In this document: positions 10,312-20,809 of the stretch, one piece after another
Numbering within the stretch: the first letter of the stretch is position 1
How the letters are laid out: every line of letters begins with the position of its first letter
Assembly: GCA_964017185.1 (NCBI GenBank)
Contig: OZ024871.1
Coordinates: 5,701,214-5,765,213 of the forward strand
From: Rugalucina vietnamica
Lineage: Eukaryota > Mollusca > Bivalvia > Lucinida > Lucinidae
Direction of reading: 5' to 3'
DNA length: 64,000 nucleotides
Position numbers and translations under genes: made by a program
Notes under the pieces: generated by a model
Told to the model about the DNA's origin: nothing
The model's input: the letters and a program-made list of their open reading frames with translations, nothing else
Database searches by the model: none

Positions 10312-11015
10312 TCAAACCAAACACGCCCTTTTATACGCTTGGAAATGAACCACTGGTCCTGATTGATCTGATTTTGTAAACCAGTGTTGAAAAATATTTG
10401 TTCTCAATCTCAAGTAATTTGGTGTGGTTGGTTTTAAATCGACCAGTAAGTAACCATAAGGTTTTGATGTTGCATCGTTGAAGGCAGGAATCATATGAGG
10501 TGTTTGCAGTTGATTGGAAAGAACTTTGATCTGCATTTTGTCCCTTGGACTTTGGAACAAAACCAGATAATGAGCGTTCAAACTTATCGTGCGGGATACT
10601 TTGCTTTGTTGAAATAAGTTTTGTGTGATGTAGACCAAACTCGCATTTCTGTGATGTCCTTTTCTCGTAAACCACAGCTTAATTTTCTCGTCTTTGTCTC
10701 CTTACATATCGTCAAAGATGACTAAGTGTGGTACACTGACATCAGTGACGATGTCATCCTCGTCATCTGGGATGGTGAGAATGAATTTTATGTTTGATCC
10801 TTCACGTTCTTGCAGGATATTATAGGCAGATTGCCATTCTTTGTAACACCACACAATTTTTGTGGCTGAATGTCAAACAAATCTTCTTTGTATTCAATCA
10901 TTTTCTTAACAGATTCCGTTTTTCCAGAGCCACTAGGACAAGATATAAAAATATTGGCAGTATGTTTGAAGAACAAACTACCAATATCTTGTTGTAAAAC
11001 TTATATAGCTGACAT
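10312..11015 (-). pseudogene. FtsK/A32-type genome-packaging ATPase, disrupted
   Basis: This is the packaging motor ATPase of Polintons. Reading from the ATG at 11015, an in-frame TAA comes four codons later (11001-11003). The P-loop SCPSGSGKT (Walker A) follows, then a frame break in a five-T run near 10857-10861. The family block WCYKEWQ and the Walker B segment HLVIFDD come next. A second in-frame TAA lies at 10702-10704, after which the C-terminal block (SLVYITQNLF, SRTISLNAHYLVLF, SKPYGYLLVDLK) runs to 10312. Total span is about 234 codons, the normal family length. All catalytic motifs survive and only the three breaks disable it. Confidence 0.85.
10328..10335 (-). promoter_or_regulatory. 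TATA box before basic protein copy 2
   Basis: TATAAAAG on the minus strand lies about 37 nt upstream of the ATG at 10291. It is located within the 3' end of the ATPase frame, showing tight gene packing. Confidence 0.55.
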
Positions 11016-11362
11016 GACCTTAACTGTTTAATTGTGTAACAAACTGATTAAAGAACAAGAAAGGCATGTGTTTTTTATATGTTTTTAATAACAAGACAAA
11101 CAAATGTCTGCCAAAAAAAAAATGACAACTTGTAACCTAGAAAAAGTTTTGCTAAAAAATTTAGAACTTGTCACCTAACAATATTTTTTTAAATTAACAT
11201 CAAACAATTGCAAAAACTTTTGTGGAAACAACTTTGTGAACTTGAAATATTATTTAACATTTGCAAAAAAAATCCAAGTTTGAACAAAAAAACCTTTTTG
11301 TCAACTTGTATACTTTGTGTGTTCAAGTCATATCATTCTGTTCAACTTTTTTATTCAGTCTC
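11016..11362. other. Intergenic stretch between polymerase and ATPase genes
   Basis: AT-rich sequence with many A and T runs and no open frame with family motifs. A TATAAAAAA-like sequence on the minus strand near 11068-11076 lies about 55 nt before the ATPase ATG at 11015 and is a plausible promoter. Confidence 0.45.
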
Positions 11363-14300
11363 TTACAAATCAAATCCATAGGGTACCGTGTATCCTTTAA
11401 CGAGAACCATGCGTTTGTTGTACGTGAATTTATAAGTCTTTGTTTGTTCCTCAGTGGTCACTGTTCTATCGCTGTGTTTTTTTTTATTCTATTGTATTTG
11501 GCAGTCACTGAAAAGTTCCTACTTTCAGACTTTGACCATTCCAACATCTGATGGAAATGTATCAGCTGAGACGTGTTATAGTCCAGTGTCAATCCTTTCA
11601 CTTTACATGTAAATTTCCTCTGTTCATCTTTGTCAACATACTCATACCCATAGTTCTTAGGTCCCATACCAACAAATGTCACAATTCTTGCATCTGGTAC
11701 TTCATCAGTCCATTCACCAAGACGATCCCCAATTTCTGGATTCCATTCGTCTGGCTCGTGAACTTAGATGATTGAGTCCGTGTCAAAGTACAAAACTCTT
11801 GCTCCCAGTTTATCTAACTTATCGAACAATCTCAACCTGGCTTGTGCCGTCACAAATGCACCTACAACCACATTGCTACAAGTGTGAGGTTCAACAAGAT
11901 TGTCTGTCTCTTCCCAGTTCACGTGTACAAATCTTTCTCCGTATATGTCTACATTCTTCAAGATCTTAGATGGATTTGTTATCAGTTCAAAATATTTGGC
12001 TGGGTCAGATATGTATTCAGTCTTTGTCATTTTTTCACGCTGTGCCAGCTTACCCCACAAACTGTTCAACATAATTTTGGCTATAGCTCTCAGTCCGGGA
12101 TTTTTTTCTACTTCTTCCAAGGAGATTCCTTCTGCTTCAAAGTAATCACGTTTGAATTTTTCCTTGTCAGCTTCGGTCCTGCACCATTCGGGATAGCCAC
12201 TGGATTCTTGCTTGACTTTCAAAAAGACATCGATGTACTTCGTGAAGATACCACCCTCGCCAGTTTTCTTGTCATATTGTGTCGTCTCCATGAAATGCCA
12301 TACTTCATACACGTCCAGTAATTCATATTCTTTTTTTAATGCAGCCTTTAACTCAATGCTAACCCAAGTTCCTACTAGTGCTCTTTCATCGTCTTCTATA
12401 TGTGTACACTTTTGTGAGGGATCACATCTTTCTGCACAAGTTCTACACTATGGAAACATGAGTTTGTTGTTACATTTGTAGGGAAGTACAGGGTGAAGTA
12501 AGTCTCTAGGAGGCAATACCTTACATTTGATCAGTCCTTCATATTGCTCAATATTGTCTTTGTCCACATTTTCTTGAGATAGGATGGTTGGATGACCCAA
12601 GGGAAACAGTCCATGCTTGCATACGGTTGGGTACAGGGAACAGACGTCAATGTACTTGATTTCATCCTGTGATGTCTCGTCAATTTCATGATAGAGTTTT
12701 GTTGAATTGGTCCGCCCACCAAACAAAGCATCTCTTGGTCTCAGTGGATCTAAGTTGGTGAAATGAGAGTCCACAGTCTTTCTGAATTCTTCGTCCTCTT
12801 TGTACCTTTTGTCATATTCGCATTCCCACATCTCGATAACAAGGTATCCATTGTCTTTGAATTTTTGCATCAGGTAGTTGGTGTTAGTATACAATTGTCC
12901 CATCGTCTGACAGCTTTGTTTGTGAATCGCCTCTCTATCTGGAAAATGTGTTGGACAACCATGCCAGTAACACCCATGGAACTCGTAGATAGTTCTAGAT
13001 TCTCTGTGATAACCATCCACGCAGTGTCCACAAATCCTAACTTGTCCTCCATTCAATGCATGCTGTATCTCTATCCCTTGTTCCTTTGCTATACTTTGAA
13101 TCCATCTCACTGCTTTGATCGAGTAGTTTTTTCTGGTTTGGATACCCTTCTGGAGGAATGATGGCAACACAGTTTTCTGTAGTTCTTTCTCCTTTCTCCA
13201 GACTTTGGAACGGGCTTGGGCAATAGTACAGAATTCCGTCAAAGGATCTAAACCAATGATATCTTTCAGAATCTTTCTGAAGCAGCCGCATCCACGTCTT
13301 AAGATATCCACATCACTACTGCAATACTCCTCCATCTCTCGTCTAAAGTCAAATATCGTTCCAGACTCTACCTTATCGTTGTACCATTTGTAAAATTCGG
13401 TCCTATCCTTTTCAGACATCTGTCCGGGTATGTACATCTCTGCAGGGAAGTAAAGTCCCACATAGTCCTGATTGCCTTGTGTATTGGCAAGATAAGGAAA
13501 GTATCCTTTCTTCATTTCTTTCAATCCAAATTGGCAAGTCTCATGTGCAGAAACAAGTACGAGTCCAGGAATGTCACTTTGCCTATCCTCATTCTCATGA
13601 TCGTATTTCCATTCATGATCACATCAGGTTTCATTGTCCCATTTTCCAAGATATGTCTCAAGATGAACTGTCCATCGTATCGACCAAAGTTATGAGCAAT
13701 GCATGTCACTCCTTTGTTATCGTCTCCCAGTATCCAAGCGCAAAATCTAGATAACGAACCCGTTCCTTCAAAGATCCCCCTGGTAACGCACTGCACCCTG
13801 GACAGAATTCATCACTGGGTAGATCTATGCAGTAATCGCAAGCTCTTTGTGCCACGCAAAAGTTGACTTGATGTTCTCCAGTTTCTGGAGACGACTCGAA
13901 ATCGAAGAAGACGAATTTCGGACCAGTAGTTGATTTCTCTTCATCTTCGCTTTCCTCAGCATCTGAATCTACTGCCTTAGATACATTTTTCTTAGATACA
14001 TATTTCTGAATGTAACATTGATGATTTGGACCTACAATTTCCTTACAGATCTTACACTTTCTATTACCAGGTTATACATGATTCTTTTTGCTACCAATGA
14101 TACGACCTGAACACTTTTCACAATTGTATACAAGTTGACAAATAGATTTCTTCTGATTACCCTTAATTGCCTTATGATTATCAAAACAACTTTGACTCTT
14201 AAAAGTTCTCTTACAATCAACACATTTGATTTTCTGTCCAGTATACATGGAATGTCACTATAGCAACCATCACATCCATCATTGCATCGATGATCTCCTC

Positions 14301-15337
14301 GTTCAGTATACCCCTTATCGCAATACTCGCAGTAGTAAACGCATCCTAGCAGTCCTGTCACCTTGGTTACGGTATCGTAATGTTTGTCCCCATTCCAGTA
14401 CAGATTAATGACTTTCGTCTCTAGTTGTTTCATGAATTGTAGTGGAAAGATCAGTCCATCCTTGGGATGTTGTGAATGGGTTTTGATCAGGTAATCTGGA
14501 GCCAATACAACCAGGATCTTCTTGTACTCTTCAATGCCACAGACTTGGTCGTGAGGAATCTTAGCTTGGTCCAGTAGGGGTCCAGTAACTTCTTTGCTTC
14601 CCGAGTCTGCATCGGACGATCTGAGTACTTAATGTTTTTCCAGTTTTTCTGCCAAGTCTTTGAAAGATAAAAAAGTAGGAAGCGGTCAGTAAAATCTTTT
14701 TGTAAAACTTTGATATATGAAAATGTATATACAAACAGTGCATATAAAATTCAACTCCAAAAAATTTAAAAAATAATTAGAAATAAAAAATAACTAGTAG
14801 GCTTAAATTAGTTTTACAGGGTCCTAACCTGAATCGTCTTTGTCAGCATTACATTTCCCCACCACCAGCACAGCTCTAGCCATACACATCACATCGTCCG
14901 TAATGTTGATCTGTACAACACTTCGTTTGTTCTGTCTCATGGTCTCTGACTCGAAATACAGACCATGGTGTAGTGGTTTTCTTCCAGCACCAGTAGGGAG
15001 TTTACATGTAGTCACATCAATCCTCATCTGTCCATCGTTTCTCTTGAAATTGTCATTGGATTGCATCACTTTCTCAATTTCTTGTAGGATGATTTCTCCA
15101 GTCAACGAGGATACATCACGCCATGTCACAAATACTCCCAGTTTCAGGCCTGAATGGTTGACAGTCATACGGATTTTGTCATCACATGCCACTTCGATTC
15201 AGTCTCTCTCTTCAGCTTGATATCAAAATATTTGTCATCAGACACTTTCTGCCTTTTGCCGGGTTGTGGCCTCATCATCTTATCTTCACTCTCCTCACTA
15301 TCGGAATAATCTATCAGTCTTCATGTTTATTTGCCAT
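11363..15337 (-). pseudogene. Protein-primed family B DNA polymerase (pPolB), disrupted
   Basis: This is the replicative polymerase of the Polinton, about 4 kb and 1,200-1,300 codons, as expected. The exonuclease is marked by FFDFESS (near 13905), AHNFGRYDGQFIL (near 13690) and EEYCSSDVDIL (near 13320). A TPR-bearing insertion follows. The polymerase motifs are YIDVCSLYP (A, near 12655), KIMLNSLWGKLAQR (B, near 12065), YFDTDS (C, near 11785) and PKNYGY (near 11658). The C-terminus GYTVPYGF ends at the TAA at 11363-11365. Stops lie near 12449 and at 11764-11766. Frame changes occur near 11400, 13525, 13800-14030, 14510 and 15195, and a gap or intron lies near 14663-14829. A Cys-rich knuckle region (YYCEYCDKGY) near 14320 is normal for the family. 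The start at 15337 follows a TATA box. Confidence 0.85.
14663..14829 (-). other. AT-rich gap in pPolB: intron or inserted Penelope-like fragment
   Basis: Polymerase-like sequence stops near 14830 (CAG followed by GTTAGG) and resumes after TTTCAAAG near 14663. That could be a small intron of about 165 nt. However, the first 60 nt (14770-14829) closely match the 3' untranslated region of the Penelope-like elements in this window, including the word CCTGTAAAAC and TTTAAGCC. It is therefore at least partly a retroelement fragment; whether it is spliced cannot be told from sequence alone. Confidence 0.4.
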
Positions 15338-15392
15338 GTTGACTCTTTGAGGTTTATTCAATGAATGATTTCAGAATATCAGATTGTCTCAG

Positions 15393-15400
15393 CTTATATA
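15393..15400 (-). promoter_or_regulatory. TATA box of the polymerase gene
   Basis: TATATAAG on the minus strand is about 56 nt upstream of the ATG at 15337. Confidence 0.55.
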
Positions 15401-16303
15401 TCTGAGACGCGACATGACAAATTATTGTCTTGCCTGACAGCAAGAAATATGGCCAGCCTCACAACTGATCGACCATGTTGGTCTACCACAAATCCCCAGC
15501 TATCATACTGGGATTACCTTGCACTTCAGAATCCCTGGCAAGATGAAGATATCCATTTCAAGTGAAGGTGGGGCCTAATACAATTCTCTAGCCAAGCTAG
15601 CGCCCTTAGATGTGGCCTGATATACCATTCCACACCCCTGTCTCTAAATGCTTGTTCAATATCTTCATATCTACGGGCTGAAGCGGTATAACCTTCCTAT
15701 AACTGGTAACTCTGAGCTGAGCTAATTTTGAGAAGTTGTGAAAAACTATATATAGTGGTCACTTTGTCCTGCGTAGTAAAATTGGGTTTGAGTATTTGCA
15801 TGGACTAGTTAAACATATTTTTATCTATGAAAGTAAGTCAACAGCTATGATGTTTTAGATAAAAATAAATATTACAATAAGTTAAATACATGTTACAAAA
15901 AATTTTCATGTTGATACAAAGTAAAATGGTAAAGCTATTAAGATACTAAAGTAAATATTTACATATAACGTTTACAAGGGGAACAACTGTGTAATAACTG
16001 AAATTAACAAGTATTAGCTTTTAAAAAACCTTCTAAAGTACTTATCCGATTTACATAATTATTTTTGCATATGGTAGGATATCTCAAATACATTAAATTT
16101 TGAAATTAAATTTCGCACCACTGCGCATGCGCGAAATAGAAAAGTAAAATCTAGAAATTAAAATCTACAGTAACTTTATTATGACTTGATCGATTCTCGA
16201 AATTCTTTTTGCACATGTTTCAGTATTTTGTAACGTTCCTATTTTGAAAATATTTTATTACGTATTGCGCATGCGCAAACGTATGCATTAGTATTATTAC
16301 TAC
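15401..16303. promoter_or_regulatory. Divergent intergenic control region with NRF1-like palindromes
   Basis: About 0.9 kb without genes separates the leftward polymerase from the rightward gene at 16342. It contains two GC palindromes of the NRF1 type, TGCGCATGCGCG at 16122-16133 and TTGCGCATGCGCAA at 16265-16278. The latter is extended by TACGT/ACGTA arms. The rest is strongly AT-rich. The layout suits a bidirectional promoter or a replication control region; no origin signature can be proven. Confidence 0.4.
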
Positions 16304-16311
16304 TATATAAG
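16304..16311 (+). promoter_or_regulatory. TATA box before the F-box-like gene
   Basis: TATATAAG lies 31 nt before the ATG at 16342, so the 5' leader would be very short. Confidence 0.5.
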
Positions 16312-16341
16312 ACAATTTCACATTATTCAATTTTTAGAATC

Positions 16342-16812
16342 ATGGCTCAAGTGTACATACCACCAGAAATCCAAGAAAATATTTTCCGCTACTTGATGCA
16401 TTCGTCTGCAAAAGGACTCGCATTCAAATGGAACATACAAGAGGCGTGGTTTAAAGTCAACTTCCCAAGACTACAGAATGCTTTGACTACAAGATCTCGG
16501 GAAACTTATCACAGAGAATTGGTGCGAATGTTATTGGACATAGATCAAATGCCAAACCTGACTGATGAAATGAGAACGAAGTTCCACACAGCGATTTATG
16601 ACTTACATAAACGACAGGTATTTACGCTGGCATCATCCAGACTGTGGAGAGTAACATGGTCATTTTATCGTGAACTGGGATTTGAACCAATATTTCATCA
16701 CGGCTTAAAGAACCATTACATGACAGGATATATTTCTGCAGAAGGTAGTTCGTTCCATGGATATGTGTTACTCGATCGTGAAATGAATAGATATCACGTC
16801 AATAAATTATAA
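16342..16812 (+). CDS. Hypothetical protein with F-box-like N-terminus
   Basis: An intact 156-residue frame that is first on the rightward arm of the element. The start IPPEIQENIFRYLMHSS resembles the first helix of an F-box (Leu/Ile-Pro-x-Glu-Ile...Ile-Phe-x-Tyr-Leu), which would recruit SKP1. The rest has no recognised substrate-binding repeat. It contains basic and aromatic helices (RLWRVTWSFYRELGFEPIFHH) and a short C-terminal beta-like part. A TATA box 31 nt upstream and compact spacing match the other genes of the element. A DNA-virus-like use of F-box mimicry is possible but rests on one short motif. Confidence 0.5.
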   Translation: MAQVYIPPEIQENIFRYLMHSSAKGLAFKWNIQEAWFKVNFPRLQNALTTRSRETYHRELVRMLLDIDQMPNLTDEMRTKFHTAIYDLHKRQVFTLASSRLWRVTWSFYRELGFEPIFHHGLKNHYMTGYISAEGSSFHGYVLLDREMNRYHVNKL

Positions 16813-16914
16813 GGTGGCACACAATTATTGTTCTTAAGAATGTTGGGAATAACCAAATCAACATTTCATATTAGACCTGAGAGTGAACTTTGCTTGAATT
16901 GGAGACTGTTAGAC

Positions 16915-19080
16915 AATATAAAAAGGTACAAGTAGGCAAAGATCAGGAAAAGGCGCAATCAGAAAAAGATTCCCACTCCAAAAACCGAGGTGGGAAAAAC
17001 CAAACTAACAATCAGGTACTTATACCATGAAACAATCGTAAGCCGAATGGGCAGCTATTTTCCCAATAGGTGGCCACTCAGTTACCTTAACTTAACTAAA
17101 AATATGAAAACATACATAAGGCGCCAACAGCACGAAAAATTTTTAAACACCAAGACATAAAACAAAAAGAACCACCACAGAAGTATCGACTTGGAACGAT
17201 CAGTAACACAAAGTTACTGGCGGGCTTAAACCGGTTTTACATGGCCATAACCTCACCCTCAGCTTCTGCAGTGGTTCATAACATTTAGTTAGTTATTCGG
17301 TCCTCGTGGTGAATCTCTAACTAGTCAATGAATCATCAAGAACAAACAAATAAATCATGATAAACATCCTGATGAATCAAAAACCAGGACTCACAGACTG
17401 AGTAAGCTGCCCGACGATGGAGATCCCTGGGCGCCGAATAACCTACTAACTCCGGAGCAAAAGAAAAACACCAGTTGGACCCCGGTGGGCCAAGCAACAG
17501 ACAAGAAGCTCCGGCCCCAACCAACTAAAATGAATAGCTTTATGTCGGGGCCATCATAGAGTCTGACGCCCGACCCACCGGCGTGCAATTAAAGAAGGCA
17601 GCATAGTTATCAACCATGATTGGGTTAAAAACTAAGCATGCAGACTGTCGCATAACATTCAAGTTATAACCTATACGTTTGTAACGTGTTATGATTTTTC
17701 TGAACTGAAAAGAAAAATCATTAATTCCTTTAAGTTTCTTAAATTTGTAAACCAAGTCACCATAAAATTCAGGTTCCGAAAGGCCCTCACTTAAAAGCGT
17801 CTTTAACCCAACATTATATTTGGAAATCAATTCATAGTGTCTACGATAAAATTTAGAAAATGTTTTTCGAAGTTTATGATACCGATAGCCCTGTTGGAGA
17901 AGTTTTGCCGTTAAACATTTATTTCGAGCGTTGAAGTCTGTAACATGATTGCAGACTCTAGCAAACCTAATAAGTTGCGAAATGTATACACCATAAGAAG
18001 CACGACGAGGAACGTCACCATCCAAAAAAGGAAAATTTACTATATCAAAATCAAAGGCATCGCGCTTATCATAAATTTTAGAAGAAACAAATCCATTTGC
18101 AACAGAAAGATGTAGATCTAAAAAGGGGGCTTCAGTATCTGAGATATTGGCTTTGTTCAACTGAAGTTCAGGTGGATAAATTTGATTGACCATACCTTCA
18201 AAATAAGGGTTGTCAATGTTCAATAGGTCATCGAGGTACCTAGATGTGGAATTAAAAGCCTCGATAACATCAGCTTGATTATCATGGTTAAGAGAATCCA
18301 TGAAATCTCTTTCGTAGCAGTATAAAAATAAATCAGCTACGAGAGGTGCGCAATTTGTACCCATCGGAATTCCAACAATTTGTCTGTATAACTTGGTCCC
18401 AAATCTAATATAAATATTATCAAGGAGATAGGATAAGGCGTCGCATACATTCTGACATGACCAAAGTGTATACCGACTTTGGTCAGAGGAAGTGAAAAAA
18501 GCCTTTCTGTCATTACATGCCAAATAAAGTGAACCATAGTTTTTTAATGCCCTTTTGAAGGTCCACTCTATCAAATCCAGAAGTTTTTCTTTAATTAGAT
18601 TATGTGGTAATGTTGTATACAGAGTAGAAAAATCATATGTGGACAAGCTTGTCGCACGGAACCCTCTACACTTCAATTTACTGAGCACCTCACCAGAATT
18701 TTTAATTGACCAAAACCAATTTTTATTTGAAGTTTCATACACTGTCTCACAGTATCTTATAACATGAAATTTGATAGCAGTAAGACAGGAAGTTAATAAT
18801 TTAGAAAGTTCAGTGGTAGTACAAGAGCTAGAATTTGCAATAAATCTAGCTTTGTATGGTCTTTTGTGAAGCTTAGGTAACCAATACATCGTAGGAAGTT
18901 TGTTTTGGCCTTCATTGACACAAACAGAAAACTTAACAGGTAAATCGTTTAAGTGGGCATTAACTACAGACACCTCATCAGTATCTGTCTCCAGATAAGC
19001 CCTGGTACCATCAAGCTCCTGTTTTAAGGTTAGAGCACGAAGACGGAGACATGGTATCATTTGGAAACTGGAAGCTGTTC
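16915..19080 (-). mobile_element. Penelope-like retroelement, copy A (5'-truncated)
   Basis: This is a minus-strand copy. The 3' untranslated region runs from 16915 (ending in GGTACCTTTTT-like sequence, read leftward) to 17539, and the reverse-transcriptase frame from 17540 to about 19080. The same 3' region recurs at about 24.1, 26.9, 28.3, 32.0 and 36.6 kb, which defines the family. The copy separates the F-box-like gene from the next rightward gene, so it inserted into the Polinton arm. Exact target duplications were not found. Confidence 0.8.
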
Positions 19081-19087
19081 GAGACAC
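17540..19087 (-). CDS. Penelope-like reverse transcriptase (515 residues)
   Basis: This frame encodes an RT with the motif order of Penelope-like elements. The motifs are LPTMYWLPKLHKRPYKARFI, STYDFSTLYTTLPHN (motif A), GIPMGTNCAPLVADLFL (motif B), SRYLDDLLN (motif C, a YLDD form) and SRFLDLHLS-type downstream blocks. It ends in a conserved tail, NCTPVGRASDSMMAPT. There is no GIY-YIG endonuclease after the RT. That is expected for the Naiad/Chlamys type, where the nuclease is N-terminal and would be lost in this 5'-truncated copy. The first codons (to about 19060) may be flank. The clade assignment is from memory of the family and is less sure than the RT call. Confidence 0.8.
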   Translation of the reverse strand: MSRTASSFQMIPCLRLRALTLKQELDGTRAYLETDTDEVSVVNAHLNDLPVKFSVCVNEGQNKLPTMYWLPKLHKRPYKARFIANSSSCTTTELSKLLTSCLTAIKFHVIRYCETVYETSNKNWFWSIKNSGEVLSKLKCRGFRATSLSTYDFSTLYTTLPHNLIKEKLLDLIEWTFKRALKNYGSLYLACNDRKAFFTSSDQSRYTLWSCQNVCDALSYLLDNIYIRFGTKLYRQIVGIPMGTNCAPLVADLFLYCYERDFMDSLNHDNQADVIEAFNSTSRYLDDLLNIDNPYFEGMVNQIYPPELQLNKANISDTEAPFLDLHLSVANGFVSSKIYDKRDAFDFDIVNFPFLDGDVPRRASYGVYISQLIRFARVCNHVTDFNARNKCLTAKLLQQGYRYHKLRKTFSKFYRRHYELISKYNVGLKTLLSEGLSEPEFYGDLVYKFKKLKGINDFSFQFRKIITRYKRIGYNLNVMRQSACLVFNPIMVDNYAAFFNCTPVGRASDSMMAPT

Positions 19088-19132
19088 AAGCAGATAATCA
19101 AGTTATTCCAGATACCTGCTCGGATATACATC

Positions 19133-19519
19133 ATGAATAGCATTACAAAGTGTCTACCCGTATGTTTGGATCAGATCTTACAGTTTGACGTGTACAAGTG
19201 TGCTTTGCAACAGACTTTATCATTAGAACCAACCGATGCTGAATTTTTGAAAACAAGAGAAGGTATCAATATGTGGTTGAGCAGATTGGAAACATTTGGG
19301 ACTTTCAAATATTGGTGCAGAAAAATTGCAAATGAAATGTGGAGACTCATTGATGACAGTCCGATTACTTATCTCCACTGGCTTGCTCACTTTGCCAATA
19401 ACGACGGCGTGATTTCTCATCTAGAATCTATACTGACAGATATTCGAAGAGATTGTGAGGTGGAAGATATGGAATATGAAGATCTCATTTCTGCAATCGA
19501 CAAACTGACGCTGAACTGA
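19133..19519 (+). CDS. Hypothetical small helical protein of the element
   Basis: A 128-residue intact frame from the ATG at 19133. It begins MNSITKCLPVCLDQILQF, then shows amphipathic helices with Trp/Leu (EGINMWLSRLETFGTFKYW) and an acidic C-terminus (DCEVEDMEYEDLISAIDKL). No family is recognised. It starts just beyond the Penelope-like insertion and ends immediately before the TATA box of the next gene. The compact layout and strand suggest it belongs to the rightward arm of the Polinton. Confidence 0.45.
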   Translation: MNSITKCLPVCLDQILQFDVYKCALQQTLSLEPTDAEFLKTREGINMWLSRLETFGTFKYWCRKIANEMWRLIDDSPITYLHWLAHFANNDGVISHLESILTDIRRDCEVEDMEYEDLISAIDKLTLN

Positions 19520-19522
19520 ACG

Positions 19523-19530
19523 TATAAAAA
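19523..19530 (+). promoter_or_regulatory. TATA box before the zinc-knuckle gene
   Basis: TATAAAAA begins three bases after the preceding stop codon and lies 47 nt upstream of the ATG at 19577. Confidence 0.6.
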
Positions 19531-19576
19531 CTGGAAGAACAGACTCACAATATCATTTCAAATCTGAACAAGCAAC

Positions 19577-20428
19577 ATGTCACAAGATCCAAGAAAAGAA
19601 AACGTCAGTGACCCAAAGAGTATATACTATCAACATCGAGCATTGATGAATGGTACCTTTACGCATGCTGCGCCAGGGTATAAAGTCGACGACACAGACT
19701 CACATAATCATTCTACTTCAAATCGTCAAAGAGTAAACATGGATTCAACTATGAGCAGTGAGACTAAGAGTATCTACTACCACTTCATGTCTTTGAAGAA
19801 ACTTCTCACTACAGATGAGCTTCAACAGCTATAACCATTAGAAGATACGCTGAAGGCACAAGGAAAACTTGCTCCACCTTTTGGTCAATGTTACTACTGT
19901 AAAGAAACAACACACTCGGCCAGCGATTGTTTGAAACTAAAGCTTGCAAAACCAGCACATGGACAATGTTTCAAGTGCGGTTCGTTCGATCACTGGGCTT
20001 CAAAGTGTCCACAGAAAGATGAGTCAAAAACAGAGAAAATTTCAACATCAACTGAATCAACTGCAGTGGTGGAAAAGACAAATAAACGACGACTGGTAGA
20101 ATATTCCGATAGCTATAAGAGTGAAGATGTGTCAGAGCCGACTCCAAGCAAGCAGCGAAAAGTAGAAAAGACAGCTGAGCCAAAGAAGACGAAACGAAGG
20201 ATTCCTAAGAAGAAGCATTGTTTCATCTGTAAATCAAAGACTCATGATGCCAAGACCTGTGACGAAATTGCTCTTGATCCAGAGGATGTAGCGGGGATCA
20301 CTTATTTTGCCCTTGGCTTGTTTCTCCGCCACAGTACAAATATTTATTCCAACAAAAAACACAACTTGATATTTCAACTTATTTTATTTATTTTTACACA
20401 CAATATCAACCTTTTAATTTCGCCTTAG
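19577..20428 (+). pseudogene. Triple CCHC zinc-knuckle protein, one nonsense codon
   Basis: The frame runs 284 codons with a single in-frame TAA at 19832-19834. After it, in the same frame, come three retroviral-type knuckles of exact CX2CX4HX4C spacing: CYYCKETTHSASDC, CFKCGSFDHWASKC and CFICKSKTHDAKTC. A Lys-rich, Ser/Thr-rich linker separates the second and third. The N-terminal part has two similar blocks around SIYYQH and SIYYHF. Zinc knuckles bind single-stranded nucleic acid, and the family is gag-like or CNBP-like. Here no RT or protease is attached, and the gene is TATA-driven and packed with the element's other genes. Possible roles are nucleic-acid binding or RNA control. The last 50 codons after DPEDVAG look non-native. 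Confidence 0.6.
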
Positions 20429-20484
20429 CTTGAAAAGAAAAATGTTGACTTTATATAGTGTCACGAAGCTCCGCTAACAAAACT

Positions 20485-20541
20485 CACGAGCTGCACGAAG
20501 TCATCGTGGCATGAATACCTCGTGACTTCATGCAGCACGTG
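20485..20541. repeat. Imperfect hairpin with about 22-bp arms
   Basis: CACGAGCTGCACGAAGTCA pairs with TGACTTCATGCAGCACGTG across a short centre. Outer AGCTCCG words also form a wider inverted pair. It lies just after the zinc-knuckle gene. No known RNA family is recognised. Confidence 0.6.
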
Positions 20542-20809
20542 AAAGCTCCATCGGAGCTACATAAACAAACAAACAACGTTGGAACAAAACTGTACAAAAT
20601 TAATCGCGTGCTTCGCGACAGAGGAAGAGTTGAAGAAATCACTGAGTAAATTGAAATCGAACTGATTTTAAGTTATGAACTGTTGTCAAAATATTTTAGA
20701 GACTCAAATAATTCTAGAGACTATATTATTTCAAATGTGTTCACTTTAAAATTGTTTGTACAAATTAAAATTGAAAAAACTGTTTTTGTGTTAGTTGTTT
20801 CTTACAATG

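Noticed and set aside
11764..12481. Plus-strand ORFs opposite the DNA polymerase
   Set aside because: The minus strand carries clear polymerase motifs; the plus frames are shadows.
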